Of a stretch of DNA of 64,000 nucleotides, positions 15,149 through 23,473 are shown one piece after another. The stretch comes from a virus. Every line of letters begins with the position of its first letter. Position 1 is the stretch's first letter. The notes beneath the pieces were generated by a model, which searched no databases, was not told the DNA's origin, and was given only the letters and a program-made list of their open reading frames with translations. Both the position numbers and the translations under genes were made by a program. The stretch lies in the IMG/VR virus record IMGVR_UViG_3300035180_001778, positions 1-64,000 of that record; one strand, 5' to 3'.

Positions 15149-15978
15149 GACTTGGACCAGGCGAGCCCGGCCTCCAATTCGGCGGTGAGGTTTTGATTGA
15201 GCTTGCGGAGTTTTGCGGTATCGCTTCGAGTCGTCGAGAATCCAAGGAGTATGCCGATCGGGCAATGGGTGATCAGCGCCCATCGTCGGACTTCAGAGGC
15301 GAGAGACACGAGCTGGCGAAGAGCATCCTTGTTCTCCGCTTGAATGGCCTGGTCCAACCCATTGAAGGCCAGAACCAAGCTGCTCTGGATCTCATTCTGA
15401 GAGGCGAGGGTGCGGAGGAAGCACAGCACTTCCACTTTCTCTCGGAAGGATGTGCGAAACTTCGAGACTCCGAGGGCCCGGAGCCTCTGTACCTCATGCT
15501 CTCGGAGGTGTGCATCACGGATCCACCGTCGAAAGATATCGAACAGCTCCTCAGCTTGAACCGAGTTCTCTCGACGCAAGAACCTGATTTCCCAGAGGAG
15601 CCGGAACACATCGTGCTCCAGGTAGTGGGTCGTGTCGGCCATCGTTCGGATGGTGCCCTCCAGATCGAGGTCCTGACAGGAGACGAGCGCTGCTATGGTC
15701 GTGTCGAGGCCCACCTCCAACCAGGCGTCGTTTTCCGGGTCGCACTCAAAATGGGTGATCCCCCCGATTCGGGCCACTGCTCGAAAAGTCAGGCATCGCT
15801 CCATCGGTGTGCCCGGGACAACCATGAGAGGGGTGTGACCCGGCGAGCCGAGGGTCTTGGCCCATTCGGTCGCGGTCTCAAGGGAGATCACAGGGGACGG
15901 CATGGGCTCAGGGGTTCGCCTCTGCGGCTCGGGCCGCAGCACGGCCCAGTAATCGTCCAGCGAGGCATCGTCGTACAT
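15145..15978 (-). CDS. Hypothetical protein, 277 aa, tag-like N-terminus
   Basis: First gene of the operon 15978-13717. It begins MYDDASLDDYWAVLRPEP, an acidic Trp motif resembling the N-terminus of the gene at 9844-10606. Residues 110-210 are helical (REHEVQRLRALGVSKF). The promoter is an extended -10 (TCGGTGTAAC) 8 bp upstream. No family recognised. Confidence 0.7.
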   Translation of the reverse strand: MYDDASLDDYWAVLRPEPQRRTPEPMPSPVISLETATEWAKTLGSPGHTPLMVVPGTPMERCLTFRAVARIGGITHFECDPENDAWLEVGLDTTIAALVSCQDLDLEGTIRTMADTTHYLEHDVFRLLWEIRFLRRENSVQAEELFDIFRRWIRDAHLREHEVQRLRALGVSKFRTSFREKVEVLCFLRTLASQNEIQSSLVLAFNGLDQAIQAENKDALRQLVSLASEVRRWALITHCPIGILLGFSTTRSDTAKLRKLNQNLTAELEAGLAWSKS

Positions 15979-16069
15979 GGGGAGAGGTTACACCGACTTC
16001 GACAGGTAGCTTCTAGTATGTTAGATCACGTACTAGACGGAAACTTGAAAGTCTCCTCTCCAGATAGAC

Positions 16070-16585
16070 TCACTGTTCCTCGACTCCGGCGAACATGTCC
16101 ACTGCAACAGGCACGGAGATAAGCTTGTCACGCATCCAGGTCGGGACAGGATCGGATGCGAGGTAGCTGTAGGACACCCAGTGGGCCGGGGGCTCGTCAA
16201 ACTGCGTGGAGATCCCGATACGAAGGTTGTTGAAGAAAGAGGCGATGAGCTTTGCAGCTTTCACCTTGGCCTCCTTCTGACTGGGCATCTTCTTGAGGCG
16301 CTCGAAGAAGCCTTTGGCAATCTCCTTGAGCCTTTTCAGACACCAGACCAGCTCGTCTGCGGACCGAACCAAGAAGAACACCTGGTTCGGTTCCTCTTCG
16401 TTTTCGGGCCACGTTTGGGCTAGCCCCAAAATGATGGTGGCGTCCAGAATCGACAGATCACGTTCGTTGTGGGAGAACCCTCGTGCTTTGGGGTATGCTG
16501 CATAGAGATGTTCTTGAGTCGAGTCCGGAGACTTGCTCAGGAACATCTCGTGAATCGCCTTGAGCTTCTTTGAGTCGATGGGCAC
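16070..16585 (-). CDS. Hypothetical protein, 171 aa
   Basis: Starts with GTG at 16585, 7 bp downstream of the TGTAGA in a TTCTGGTGTAGA element, so the transcript should be leaderless. Mixed helices and strands; a lysine-rich helix lies in the middle (RLKKMPSQKEAKVKAAKL). No family recognised. Confidence 0.7.
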   Translation of the reverse strand: MPIDSKKLKAIHEMFLSKSPDSTQEHLYAAYPKARGFSHNERDLSILDATIILGLAQTWPENEEEPNQVFFLVRSADELVWCLKRLKEIAKGFFERLKKMPSQKEAKVKAAKLIASFFNNLRIGISTQFDEPPAHWVSYSYLASDPVPTWMRDKLISVPVAVDMFAGVEEQ

Positions 16586-16619
16586 GAAGGCGTCTACACC
16601 AGAAGTGAAGGCGTTCTAG

Positions 16620-16667
16620 AAATTATGAGCCTTTTGGGGATCAACACCCCCAAAAGGCTCATAATTT
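16620..16667. repeat. Intergenic 20-bp perfect inverted repeat
   Basis: Arms of 20 bp (AATTATGAGCCTTTTGGGG plus one flanking pair) around an 8-base loop containing ATCAAC. It lies between the divergent genes at 16585 and 16752. It is not followed by a U tract and could be an operator or an RNA structure. Confidence 0.85.
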
Positions 16668-16751
16668 GGTCGATTTCTCTTGATTTCGACTTTATCTGGT
16701 GTAGAAAGGCCAGCCCTGCTCTTTTTGGGGCAGGCTTTCAGGAGGTTGATT

Positions 16752-17450
16752 GTGAAGTTTCTTGTTTCTTGGATCCTGGCGTTCTTGGTGGCCAAGGCTC
16801 CGCCGGGTCACACCCAATATGGGGGAGGTCTCGAAACTCCCGAGCAAACCCAGGCACGGTATGAGCAGACCGCCCAAGACCTTGCTGAAGTGGTCATGAG
16901 CGAGCCCTCGTTCTACAGCGCATCGACGAAGGGCTCTGATCACGGCTTGGTCCGCACGGCGGCGGCAATGCTCGGAGGGGCCTACTTCGAGTCGGGTCGT
17001 TTCGCTGTGAAGGTGGACAATGGCATCCTTCGAGGCGATGGTGGGAAGAGCGTCTGCTTGATGCAGATCAACGTGGGCAAGGGGCGAACGAGGGACTGGA
17101 ACAAGACCCTGAGTCGATGGGCTTCTCCCTACGATGATGCCGCTGATGTCCAGGTTGGCTGGACGGCTGACGAGCTGCTTGCGGATCGGAAGAAGTGCTT
17201 CCGAGCTGCGCACCACTTGATGAAGTCGTCCGTGGCTTCGTGCTCGCGTCTCGGCACACTGGAGGGTCTCCGGGCCTATGCGAGCGGCTCGTGCGATGGA
17301 GGCTCCAAGGAGAGCCAGCTCCGCATGGGGGTTGCTGTCCGCTGGTTCGGGACGCACATCCCGAGCTTCACGACCGCGGACATCCTGAAGCCGGAGGCTC
17401 CCGCAGAGCCGGTCGAGTCGATGACCATCCCGACGATCTCGATGCTCTGA
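16752..17450 (+). CDS. Secreted lytic transglycosylase (GH23-like)
   Basis: 232 residues. The GTG at 16752 is chosen because a perfect AGGAGG lies 6 bp upstream and because it starts a Sec signal peptide (MKFLVSWILAFLVAKAPPGH). The catalytic Glu is in YFESGRF and the SLT-type motif is CLMQINVGKG; four or more Cys may form disulfides. It would cleave peptidoglycan glycan strands in the periplasm. A TCTGGTGTAGA element near 16690 is the likely promoter. It could help lysis or modify the wall during infection. Confidence 0.8.
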   Translation: MKFLVSWILAFLVAKAPPGHTQYGGGLETPEQTQARYEQTAQDLAEVVMSEPSFYSASTKGSDHGLVRTAAAMLGGAYFESGRFAVKVDNGILRGDGGKSVCLMQINVGKGRTRDWNKTLSRWASPYDDAADVQVGWTADELLADRKKCFRAAHHLMKSSVASCSRLGTLEGLRAYASGSCDGGSKESQLRMGVAVRWFGTHIPSFTTADILKPEAPAEPVESMTIPTISML

Positions 17451-17457
17451 TGTCGGT

Positions 17458-17494
17458 GTAGATGTGGGAGATGCACCCCATCTCCCACATCTAC
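17458..17494. terminator. Hairpin after the transglycosylase gene
   Basis: 16-bp stem (GTAGATGTGGGAGATG and its complement) with a 5-base loop, 7 bases after the stop. There is no strong T run, so termination strength is uncertain. About 165 bases of featureless sequence follow up to 17661. Confidence 0.6.
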
Positions 17495-17661
17495 AGACTT
17501 GGGGCTACAGGTTCCGCTGGGGCAGCAACGTGTATGCGAAGCTGCCAGGTCGAGCGCAAACTTGACCCTGCTTCTGGGGGTTTCCTCTACAGGATCAATC
17601 GCGGGCCCTGGCAGAAACAAGCCCCTTCCTGCATCCCTCGACGCAGGTTTTGGCGGCCCGT

Positions 17662-18786
17662 CTAGTTCCTCATCTGCCACTCGGCCAGAAGCGCCTTCCG
17701 GGTCATGGGTCCGATGATCCCGTCGACCTTGAGCCCGTGGACCCCCTGGAAAGCGAACAGGGCATCCGTGGTCTTGATCCCGATCCGCCCATCAGCTCCC
17801 GCCGGTCCGAGGTCATAGCCCTCTGCGATCAGCTCCGTCTGAACCTCTTTCGGGGTCAGGAAAGGAGGCATCGAGTCTGTAGGGTCGATCCCCAGCTTCG
17901 CGCTCCAAGCCCGGAGATCCGCTGCGAAGTCGGGCAGGTCCACACCGTAGATCCGCTCGATGAGCGGCCGGATCCCGTTGTAGCGAACCGGGTAGATTGT
18001 GATCTGCGGCCCAAACGTGAGCTGCTTCAAGATGTCGATGCACCAGTCCGAGGACCACTTCGGAGCCTTCGACTTCGCGACGGCGATCTTGAGCTGGTTG
18101 CTTGCGACGGTGGGGAGATTGGCGGCAAAGGAAAGGTAGGCCGAACGGAGAGCCCCGATCCAGCCTGAAGACATGGAAGAAGCCTCCGTCGAGAGAGAAC
18201 CCCCCCATAGAATGGCGTGGGCTTCCGGCGTGACGAAGCCCATGAGCTTCGGGACCGTGAAGGCTACTTGGACCTTCTGCGCCTCGGGGAGTGCCAGGGT
18301 GTTTGCAATGGCTGCCGCCCAGCTCTTGGCATACTCCTTTGAGCCCTCGTCCCAAGTTCCCTTCAAGCCGTTCGAGCGGAGCAAGAAGAGCTGCTTCTGC
18401 TCATCGAGCCGGTCGACCTCACCTCGGAAGTCACGGAAGAAGAACCTCCAGCGGCCCTTGGCATTCTTCTCGAAGTTGATGCCGGCGTTGGAGAGCTGAG
18501 TCTGGAAAGGCTTCGGGAAGCCCCCTGCCTGGTCAACGATGGCCCCGAGCATATCGGAGACGCTGTACTGGCCCGCCTCGCCCCACTGAATGATCCCTGC
18601 TGTGCAGATCATCCGGTCGTAGAGGTTCATGGCATCGTAGCGTCCGCCTTCGGTCGCTGTGATCACCGCCATGACCTTGTCCATGCTCGACGGGTCGGCC
18701 GGAAGGGTATAGGGAACGGACCCTCGAAAGAAGGGTCCCTCGTAGCCCTTGTAGGATCCCCACCCGATGTCTTCGATCTTCGCCAT
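17662..18786 (-). CDS. Endolysin with C-terminal PG_binding_1 domain
   Basis: 374 residues; start at 18786 with GGAGG 6 bp upstream. The C-terminal 70 residues are a peptidoglycan-binding domain (GPAGADGRIGIKTTDALFAF ... GLKVDGIIGPMTRKALL). The N-terminal 280 residues include ITATEGGRYDAMNLYD and IIQWGEAGQYSVSD, consistent with a lysozyme-like muramidase fold. It has no signal peptide, so release would need a holin. Neighbouring zinc, membrane and pseudokinase genes read the same way. Confidence 0.8.
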   Translation of the reverse strand: MAKIEDIGWGSYKGYEGPFFRGSVPYTLPADPSSMDKVMAVITATEGGRYDAMNLYDRMICTAGIIQWGEAGQYSVSDMLGAIVDQAGGFPKPFQTQLSNAGINFEKNAKGRWRFFFRDFRGEVDRLDEQKQLFLLRSNGLKGTWDEGSKEYAKSWAAAIANTLALPEAQKVQVAFTVPKLMGFVTPEAHAILWGGSLSTEASSMSSGWIGALRSAYLSFAANLPTVASNQLKIAVAKSKAPKWSSDWCIDILKQLTFGPQITIYPVRYNGIRPLIERIYGVDLPDFAADLRAWSAKLGIDPTDSMPPFLTPKEVQTELIAEGYDLGPAGADGRIGIKTTDALFAFQGVHGLKVDGIIGPMTRKALLAEWQMRN

Positions 18787-18822
18787 GTTGAGCCTCCACA
18801 TCGAGAGGCTCAACAAGAAGAA

Positions 18823-19107
18823 TCAAGGAGATTCGGGCTTCGGTCCCTGAGCGGCGATCAGGAGTTGCAGGTTCTCAGCTCCGAAATCGCGGTCATCTCC
18901 CCAACCCTCTGCGGTCTGCTTTTCCACGACGGCGATCTTCTTGGACAAGCACTGTGCGTCACACAGGTGGATCAGAGCAAGATGCTCCTCGGACCCCTCC
19001 GCCATTTTGACCGTGAGGAAGGGTCGGATCTGTCGAGTCCCGCTGGTCAACATGGTCCGGCAAAAGTCACAGATCGTTGCGCCCCTGCCTCCGTTGAACT
19101 TGAACAT
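18823..19107 (-). CDS. Small zinc-binding protein, 94 aa
   Basis: Begins MFKFNGGRGATICDFCRTML. Two Cys pairs (CDFC at about 13-16 and CDAQC at about 49-53) suggest one zinc. GGGAG lies just before the start. It sits between the endolysin and the membrane protein in one leftward operon. Function unknown. Confidence 0.7.
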   Translation of the reverse strand: MFKFNGGRGATICDFCRTMLTSGTRQIRPFLTVKMAEGSEEHLALIHLCDAQCLSKKIAVVEKQTAEGWGDDRDFGAENLQLLIAAQGPKPESP

Positions 19108-19115
19108 GGGACTCC

Positions 19116-19292
19116 CTACTTCCCTTCCACAGCCTTCCCCCGCACCCAGGTGAAGAGGTGGTCGAGGGTCGAGAAGGTGGCCGCCCCGAAGAGGAAGCAG
19201 GCGATGAGGTGATGATCCACTCCGCTTCCCCACAGGAGAAGGGCCACGAGGGTCATCACGAACAGGACGGGAGTGTTTCTTTGCAGATTCAT
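19116..19292 (-). CDS. 58-residue two-helix membrane protein, holin candidate
   Basis: Two hydrophobic segments (PVLFVMTLVALLLWGSG and LIACFLFGAATFSTL) are separated by a short polar turn, and it ends in a basic tail (WVRGKAVEGK). Size, topology and position two genes upstream of the endolysin fit a class II holin, but small membrane proteins are common in phages and the link is inference. Two bases separate it from the upstream pseudokinase gene. Confidence 0.6.
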   Translation of the reverse strand: MNLQRNTPVLFVMTLVALLLWGSGVDHHLIACFLFGAATFSTLDHLFTWVRGKAVEGK

Positions 19293-19294
19293 GG

Positions 19295-20209
19295 TCACAC
19301 CTTGGGGGGCATCTCGAACTTGAAGTACTTCGGCGGGCCGATCACTCGTCGAAGTACCTCGTTGAATTTCTCGACGAGGTCCCATGCGTTGTTCGGCCGG
19401 AGGTGTTGCATGGGAGACAGGCACTCCCTCAAGAACCTCTGAATGGGCTCCGGTGTGGTATCCGGCATCGCGTTCGTGGTGACGTCCCCGCCTTGCAGGG
19501 CGACCATGCACTTGGCCAGCATGTAGATGTCCGTCGCCGCCGTCGGGATCTCCTTGGCGAGAATCTCGGGAGCGTAGAAGCTACGCCAAGGGGCGGACAT
19601 GGCCCGAACCTTGTTCCGCCGTGTGTTCGCGTTGGTGACGGCGTAAGACCAGTCGATCAGCTTGGCCCCGTGGTCGGCCGGATGGATCAGCAAGTGCGGA
19701 GGGAGGACCGCTCCGTGAAGGACGTTCTTCTCATGGACGTACCCGAGGCCTTCCAGCCCGCGCTTGAACATCCAGACCATGTTCTGGTACTCGATGCCCG
19801 CGGGGTAGGCCTTCAGGATGTCCGCGACGGAGACGTGCTCCCCAAGCCAGGGAAAGACGTTGATCCGTTTCCCCTCCCGTTCGTTGTGGAAGGAGTAGCT
19901 GAGCTTGGAAAGGTAGCGGAGGAACCCAGCGTTCGCCTCTTCTGCGGGGAAGAGGTGCCGGATGACGTCCGCCTCGTGCTCGACGAGGTCGTTGACGTCG
20001 ACCCCATGAGAGACCTTCAGGGCCGCAGGGCGGCCGTTGTAGGTGCCTCGGTAGATGTCGCAGAGGTCCCCTTCCGCAACCTTCATGTCGAAGGTGAAGA
20101 TTGCGGTGTCCCCCTCGAGGTTACCATCGTCATCCGCCATGAGCGCTTCCCACGCATTGGTGGCGTGACGTGGTCGCGTGGGGGGCAGAATAATCGTGAT
20201 GAGGTCCAT
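19295..20209 (-). CDS. Pseudokinase (protein-kinase fold without catalytic Asp), tag near N-terminus
   Basis: 304 residues. The start overlaps the purA stop (TAATG). Residues 17-29 (TNAWEALMADDDG) match the shared acidic tag. The rest follows the protein-kinase fold: ALKVSHGVD for the Lys strand, then HGAVLPPHLL where HRDLKPEN is expected, and KLIDWSY where DFG is expected. The catalytic Asp is absent, so phosphotransfer is unlikely and a binding or scaffold role is more plausible. The APE-like FYAPEIL and a tail rich in Arg/Pro remain. Host signalling interference is possible. Confidence 0.75.
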   Translation of the reverse strand: MDLITIILPPTRPRHATNAWEALMADDDGNLEGDTAIFTFDMKVAEGDLCDIYRGTYNGRPAALKVSHGVDVNDLVEHEADVIRHLFPAEEANAGFLRYLSKLSYSFHNEREGKRINVFPWLGEHVSVADILKAYPAGIEYQNMVWMFKRGLEGLGYVHEKNVLHGAVLPPHLLIHPADHGAKLIDWSYAVTNANTRRNKVRAMSAPWRSFYAPEILAKEIPTAATDIYMLAKCMVALQGGDVTTNAMPDTTPEPIQRFLRECLSPMQHLRPNNAWDLVEKFNEVLRRVIGPPKYFKFEMPPKV

Positions 20210-21552
20210 TATCGCTTGTCCTTGGCCGTGGGGCCGAACGACTTGATGGTGATCGGCGTCTTCAGGAGGTCTTCGATCGTGGGGATGAACATTCCCCAGT
20301 TGACCTTCTCTTCCAAGTACACCGGACACGCCTGAGAGAGATTCAAAGAGATTTTCTCTCGGTCGTCAAAACGCCCCCGGATATCGGACACCCAAGACAC
20401 ATCCCTCAACTCCGATGCAACACCCAGGCCCCCCAGGTAGTCCACACATATCCTGTGCGGTTCATTCGTCCGCAGACACGCCACATCGCAGTGCGTCATG
20501 GCGATCTCGTCGACACCCCCAATAACCCTCAGAGCGTATTGGGTGGCAAACGCGTCGAAGGCCCCCAACCTGAAATCCTGTTGCCAGGAGTTGAGCGCGT
20601 TGTGCTCGACCTTCGGGGTCGGGAGAAAGACGCCCTTGCCTTCCGTGACGAACGGACCCGCCCCGTGCCGGGTCATGTAGGACCGGAGGATACCGATCTT
20701 CCTGATGTCCCCCGAGAAGCCTTCGATCAGGTTGAGGGCGTTGCCGAATGTCGTGTCGGACCAGGTCGTGTAGGGGTGGAACCCGTAGTCTTGGTCGAGC
20801 AGGACACCCTGAGCGCCCTCGAAGATCGTGGTCCCTTCTTTCATGATGCGCTGGAGATAGGCTGAACCGACAACCTGGAGCGGGAGCTGGCGGAAACCAT
20901 TCAGCAAATCCCTGATCACAGGGTGAAGGCTGTTGCTCAACAGCATGTTCCACTCTGCCTTGAAAGAGCAGATGCAGTCGAGGTCCCTGGACTTGCACTC
21001 GGGGCTGTGGAGATGAGACAGCTCTGTGAGGTAGCGATCCCGGACCTTCGTCAACTGGATCCCAACCTTAGCCCGGTCTTCCAGGTCTCCGACTTGAAGG
21101 TCGTGATCCGGGAAGCTCAAGTGACTGCTCACCGTCTCGCCGATCCCCATTCCACAGGAGCCGTGGCGGTTCGAGCGGGCCATCTCCCGGATGCGGTTCG
21201 CCGTCACATGGTAGGGCGTTGTGACCAGAGCTTCTCTCTCGATGGTCAGCCGCTCGAAGGCGTCGAGGACACCCACAGAACGGAGGTGCTTCTCCTCGGA
21301 GAGCATGAAGATCGGGTTCACGAGCATGTGCCGGCTGAGGTGCGTCTTCACTCCGGGCACGAAGGTGGCGCTCCCGAACTGAGCGAAGGTGTGATGCCGA
21401 CCATCCTCCAGGACCACGTTGTGACCAGCCTGTGCTCCTCCGTTAAATCGGCACACTACCTTTGCGTTGTGTTTTCGGGCCAAATAATCAACGATGGTTC
21501 CTTTACCTTCGTCACCATAATTCAACCCAAGAACAATCAACGCTTCAGACAT
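20209..21552 (-). CDS. purA: Adenylosuccinate synthetase family protein
   Basis: 447 residues. Family motifs are in order: YGDEGKGT (residues 13-20, with the catalytic Asp kept), NGGAQAGHNVV, FEGAQGVLLDQDYG, YMTRHGAGPF and THCDVACLRTNEPHR. It should join IMP (or a related nucleotide) and aspartate using GTP. The usual TTGRGIGP segment is replaced by HGSCGMGIGETV, so it belongs to a divergent branch. The phage 2-aminoadenine enzyme PurZ has lost the first Asp; this protein keeps it, which argues against that activity. Overlaps the HNH gene by 8 bp and the pseudokinase by 1 bp. Confidence 0.85.
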   Translation of the reverse strand: MSEALIVLGLNYGDEGKGTIVDYLARKHNAKVVCRFNGGAQAGHNVVLEDGRHHTFAQFGSATFVPGVKTHLSRHMLVNPIFMLSEEKHLRSVGVLDAFERLTIEREALVTTPYHVTANRIREMARSNRHGSCGMGIGETVSSHLSFPDHDLQVGDLEDRAKVGIQLTKVRDRYLTELSHLHSPECKSRDLDCICSFKAEWNMLLSNSLHPVIRDLLNGFRQLPLQVVGSAYLQRIMKEGTTIFEGAQGVLLDQDYGFHPYTTWSDTTFGNALNLIEGFSGDIRKIGILRSYMTRHGAGPFVTEGKGVFLPTPKVEHNALNSWQQDFRLGAFDAFATQYALRVIGGVDEIAMTHCDVACLRTNEPHRICVDYLGGLGVASELRDVSWVSDIRGRFDDREKISLNLSQACPVYLEEKVNWGMFIPTIEDLLKTPITIKSFGPTAKDKR

Positions 21553-22114
21553 GACTAACCTCGAAATGCTTGAGATATATACTCTTCACGTGCTCTAGGA
21601 ACGCTTCGAGTGAAAGAGACCTCTTGGCGTAGTTGCAAATTGCGCAACATGTGACGACGTTATCAGTCGTGTACCCAAGGGAGTTGTTCTTCCGATCGAT
21701 ACCGTTGTATGTGATGGAACTACCAGTCTTTCGGACCCCTTTGGGGATGCGCCGGCAAACACTTTTGGGGGGAGCGCCGCAGTAGTAGCACGCACACTTG
21801 ATGAGCGTCTGGAAGGCGGCAGCCGACAAGTCCCAGGAATGGCCCCTTCGAGTGGCGTGTCTCTGGTAATTCTTCGACAGAGCTGCAAGTGCTGAAGCTT
21901 CTCTATCCTGACGAGGCTTGGACCCATGAGGCAAACACCCACAACTTTTGGTGTTCCCTTTCTTCAAGGATTCTGCAAACCCCGTCCAATCGTTCCCGCA
22001 CGCGCACTTCCCTCGGACGATTTGGCCCCTGTGCTTGTACCCGAGCTTGTGTGCCCCTCCCAGCGATTCGCACACAGTAATCAGTCCGAATGTTTGTCCG
22101 AGCAAGTCTTCCAT
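21545..22114 (-). CDS. HNH endonuclease (homing type)
   Basis: 189 residues. The N-terminal 65 residues are the zinc module usual in phage homing HNH enzymes (GQTFGLITV ... KSCGCLPHG). The HNH core is CYYCGAPP, then YNGIDRKNNSLGYTTDN and CCAICNYAKRSLS. Such enzymes cut DNA at a specific site and spread by homing. It overlaps the start of purA by 8 bases, so it has been inserted without breaking the operon. Confidence 0.85.
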   Translation of the reverse strand: MEDLLGQTFGLITVCESLGGAHKLGYKHRGQIVRGKCACGNDWTGFAESLKKGNTKSCGCLPHGSKPRQDREASALAALSKNYQRHATRRGHSWDLSAAAFQTLIKCACYYCGAPPKSVCRRIPKGVRKTGSSITYNGIDRKNNSLGYTTDNVVTCCAICNYAKRSLSLEAFLEHVKSIYLKHFEVSHV

Positions 22115-22169
22115 GAGGGTGCGGTGTAAGAGAGGATCGATAACCCTTTCGTACTACCGCACCCGACGG

Positions 22170-22538
22170 TCAGTCCGCCTGGTAGTACATGCTGATGTTG
22201 TCCCAGCCCGCGTTGACGAGGTGGTCACAGAGAGCTTCCGCGGCCTTCGTTCGCGAGTAGGCCTGCCCGCCACAGCCGGGACCGAAGACGAAGCGACGGT
22301 TCTTGTGATTACCGAACGAGTCTCCCGTCCAGTAGCCGGGAACCCCTGCTTCCGTGGCGGCCTTCTCGAACTCCGCCCGCACCTTGGGGGACGGAGAACG
22401 GCTGAAGTGGAACTTGGGGGCGTCGAAGTTACAGGTGCCGCCATCGTGGGTGGCCGCCGCAACCTGCTTGGCCACGATGAGGCCATCCTTGAGGTCCGCA
22501 GTGAGCTTGGTGAAGTCGTACGTGGTCTTGGTGGGCAT
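22170..22538 (-). CDS. Hypothetical protein, 122 aa
   Basis: Begins MPTKTTYDFTKLTADLKDGL; central FDAPKFHFSRSPSPKV and GYWTGDSFGNHKNRRFVF. It is expressed from its own leaderless promoter (22545-22572). No family recognised; no membrane segments. Confidence 0.7.
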   Translation of the reverse strand: MPTKTTYDFTKLTADLKDGLIVAKQVAAATHDGGTCNFDAPKFHFSRSPSPKVRAEFEKAATEAGVPGYWTGDSFGNHKNRRFVFGPGCGGQAYSRTKAAEALCDHLVNAGWDNISMYYQAD

Positions 22539-22544
22539 GGTAGT

Positions 22545-22572
22545 CCTACAGCCGGGGCGGGTTTCGGATCAA
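22545..22572 (-). promoter_or_regulatory. TTGATC-N16-TGTAGG promoter for 22170-22538
   Basis: Minus-strand TTGATC, 16 bases, TGTAGG, 6 bases to ATG 22538. Overlaps the last codons of the upstream gene. Confidence 0.75.
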
Positions 22573-22928
22573 CCTCGGCGGGGGTAAAACTTCTCTTCGG
22601 CGGTACGAACGCAATCCCAGGCGAGATCCCATTCCGCTTTGGCGTCCACCGCGGGCTGGCCCGTCTTCGTGGGCTTCAGGGCTCGTTCGAAGAGCACTCG
22701 GGCCATCGCCGCGATGTCTTCGGTCGTGGCCACACCCTCGCCACGGTGCGTCGAGCTGGCCGGGAGGTGGTGATCCGAACGTGAGTAGTCGTCGCAGCGT
22801 TCGGGATGCGGTACCCCATCAGCATCTCGGGGGCAGTACACGCAAGTACCCCAGTGCCCGTTGCGAGCGACCAGGATTTCACGGTAGGAGGTTCTGAGAG
22901 CAAGAGCACGATCGATGGTATTCAGCAT
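22569..22928 (-). CDS. Hypothetical protein, 119 aa
   Basis: The start MLNTIDRALALRTSYREIL at 22928 has GGAGAA upstream and follows the preceding stop by one base. CVYCPRDADG plus a following Cys/His (CDDYSRSDHH) may form a metal site. C-terminal helix ...DCVRTAEEKFYPRRG. Function unknown. Confidence 0.7.
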   Translation of the reverse strand: MLNTIDRALALRTSYREILVARNGHWGTCVYCPRDADGVPHPERCDDYSRSDHHLPASSTHRGEGVATTEDIAAMARVLFERALKPTKTGQPAVDAKAEWDLAWDCVRTAEEKFYPRRG

Positions 22929-22929
22929 T

Positions 22930-23163
22930 TCAGTTCTCCACGGAATCAAGGCCGTTTACCCAGGACCACAGCTCATTCCGCCCCATGAGCATGTATCCGT
23001 GAGTCTTCAGGGCGCGCTTCTTTCCTTCGGGGATGATCCCGAAGAACATGATTCCTGCGAAACCCTTCTTCGGGTCGATCGTGAAGCCTTTGCCCGTTTC
23101 GGGCACTCGGACTTTCACCGGCTTGTTGGCGAATAGGGCGTCAACCATTTCTTCAGGAGTCAT
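22930..23163 (-). CDS. Hypothetical protein, 77 aa
   Basis: Begins MTPEEMVDALFANKPVKVRV. Small alpha/beta protein with a glycine-rich hydrophobic strand (GFAGIMFFGIIPEG). Leads a two-gene operon from a leaderless promoter. No family recognised. Confidence 0.7.
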   Translation of the reverse strand: MTPEEMVDALFANKPVKVRVPETGKGFTIDPKKGFAGIMFFGIIPEGKKRALKTHGYMLMGRNELWSWVNGLDSVEN

Positions 23164-23169
23164 GATCAG

Positions 23170-23197
23170 CCTACAGTCCGAGGGAGCCGCCGATCAA
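23170..23197 (-). promoter_or_regulatory. TTGATC-N16-TGTAGG promoter for 22930-23163
   Basis: Minus-strand TTGATC, 16 bases, TGTAGG, 6 bases to ATG 23163. Confidence 0.75.
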
Positions 23198-23200
23198 CCT

Positions 23201-23473
23201 CTACATGCTCGGTCCGTTGCCTCGCGGGGCGAACGTCCGAGCATCAGCAACCGTCCCCGGGGTGATGGGTGCATCACTCGGTTCTCCGTTGACCATTCGC
23301 CATTCGCGAATCGGCGTCGTGGGGTCAGAGAACAGGACGAAGCGAGCCACCCGCCTCTCCTCCTTGGAGTCATGTACCCACTGCTCCGCCTGTTACATGT
23401 ATTCCAGGTTGCGAGCGACCCCAATCAGGGTGCCGCCTTCGTCTGTCGTGTCGTCGTGGATTTCGAGGTTCAC
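23201..23473 (-). CDS. Small protein interrupted by an in-frame TAA
   Basis: Starts with GTG at 23473 in GTGA overlap with the stop of the gene before it. The frame reads MNLEIHDDTTDEGGTLIGVA...EYM, meets TAA at codon 27, then continues in the same frame with equally protein-like sequence (QAEQWVHDSKEERRVARFVL ... APRGNGPSM) to a TAG at 23201. Either the TAA is a mutation or error, or it is read through, or translation restarts at a GTG within this stretch that has AAGGAGGAG six bases before it. Too short to be obvious by length alone. Function unknown. Confidence 0.5.

Noticed and set aside
20209-21552. PurZ, marking a 2-aminoadenine (Z) genome
   Set aside because: The first motif keeps the Asp (GDEGKG) that PurZ has lost, and no DatZ or DpoZ gene is visible.
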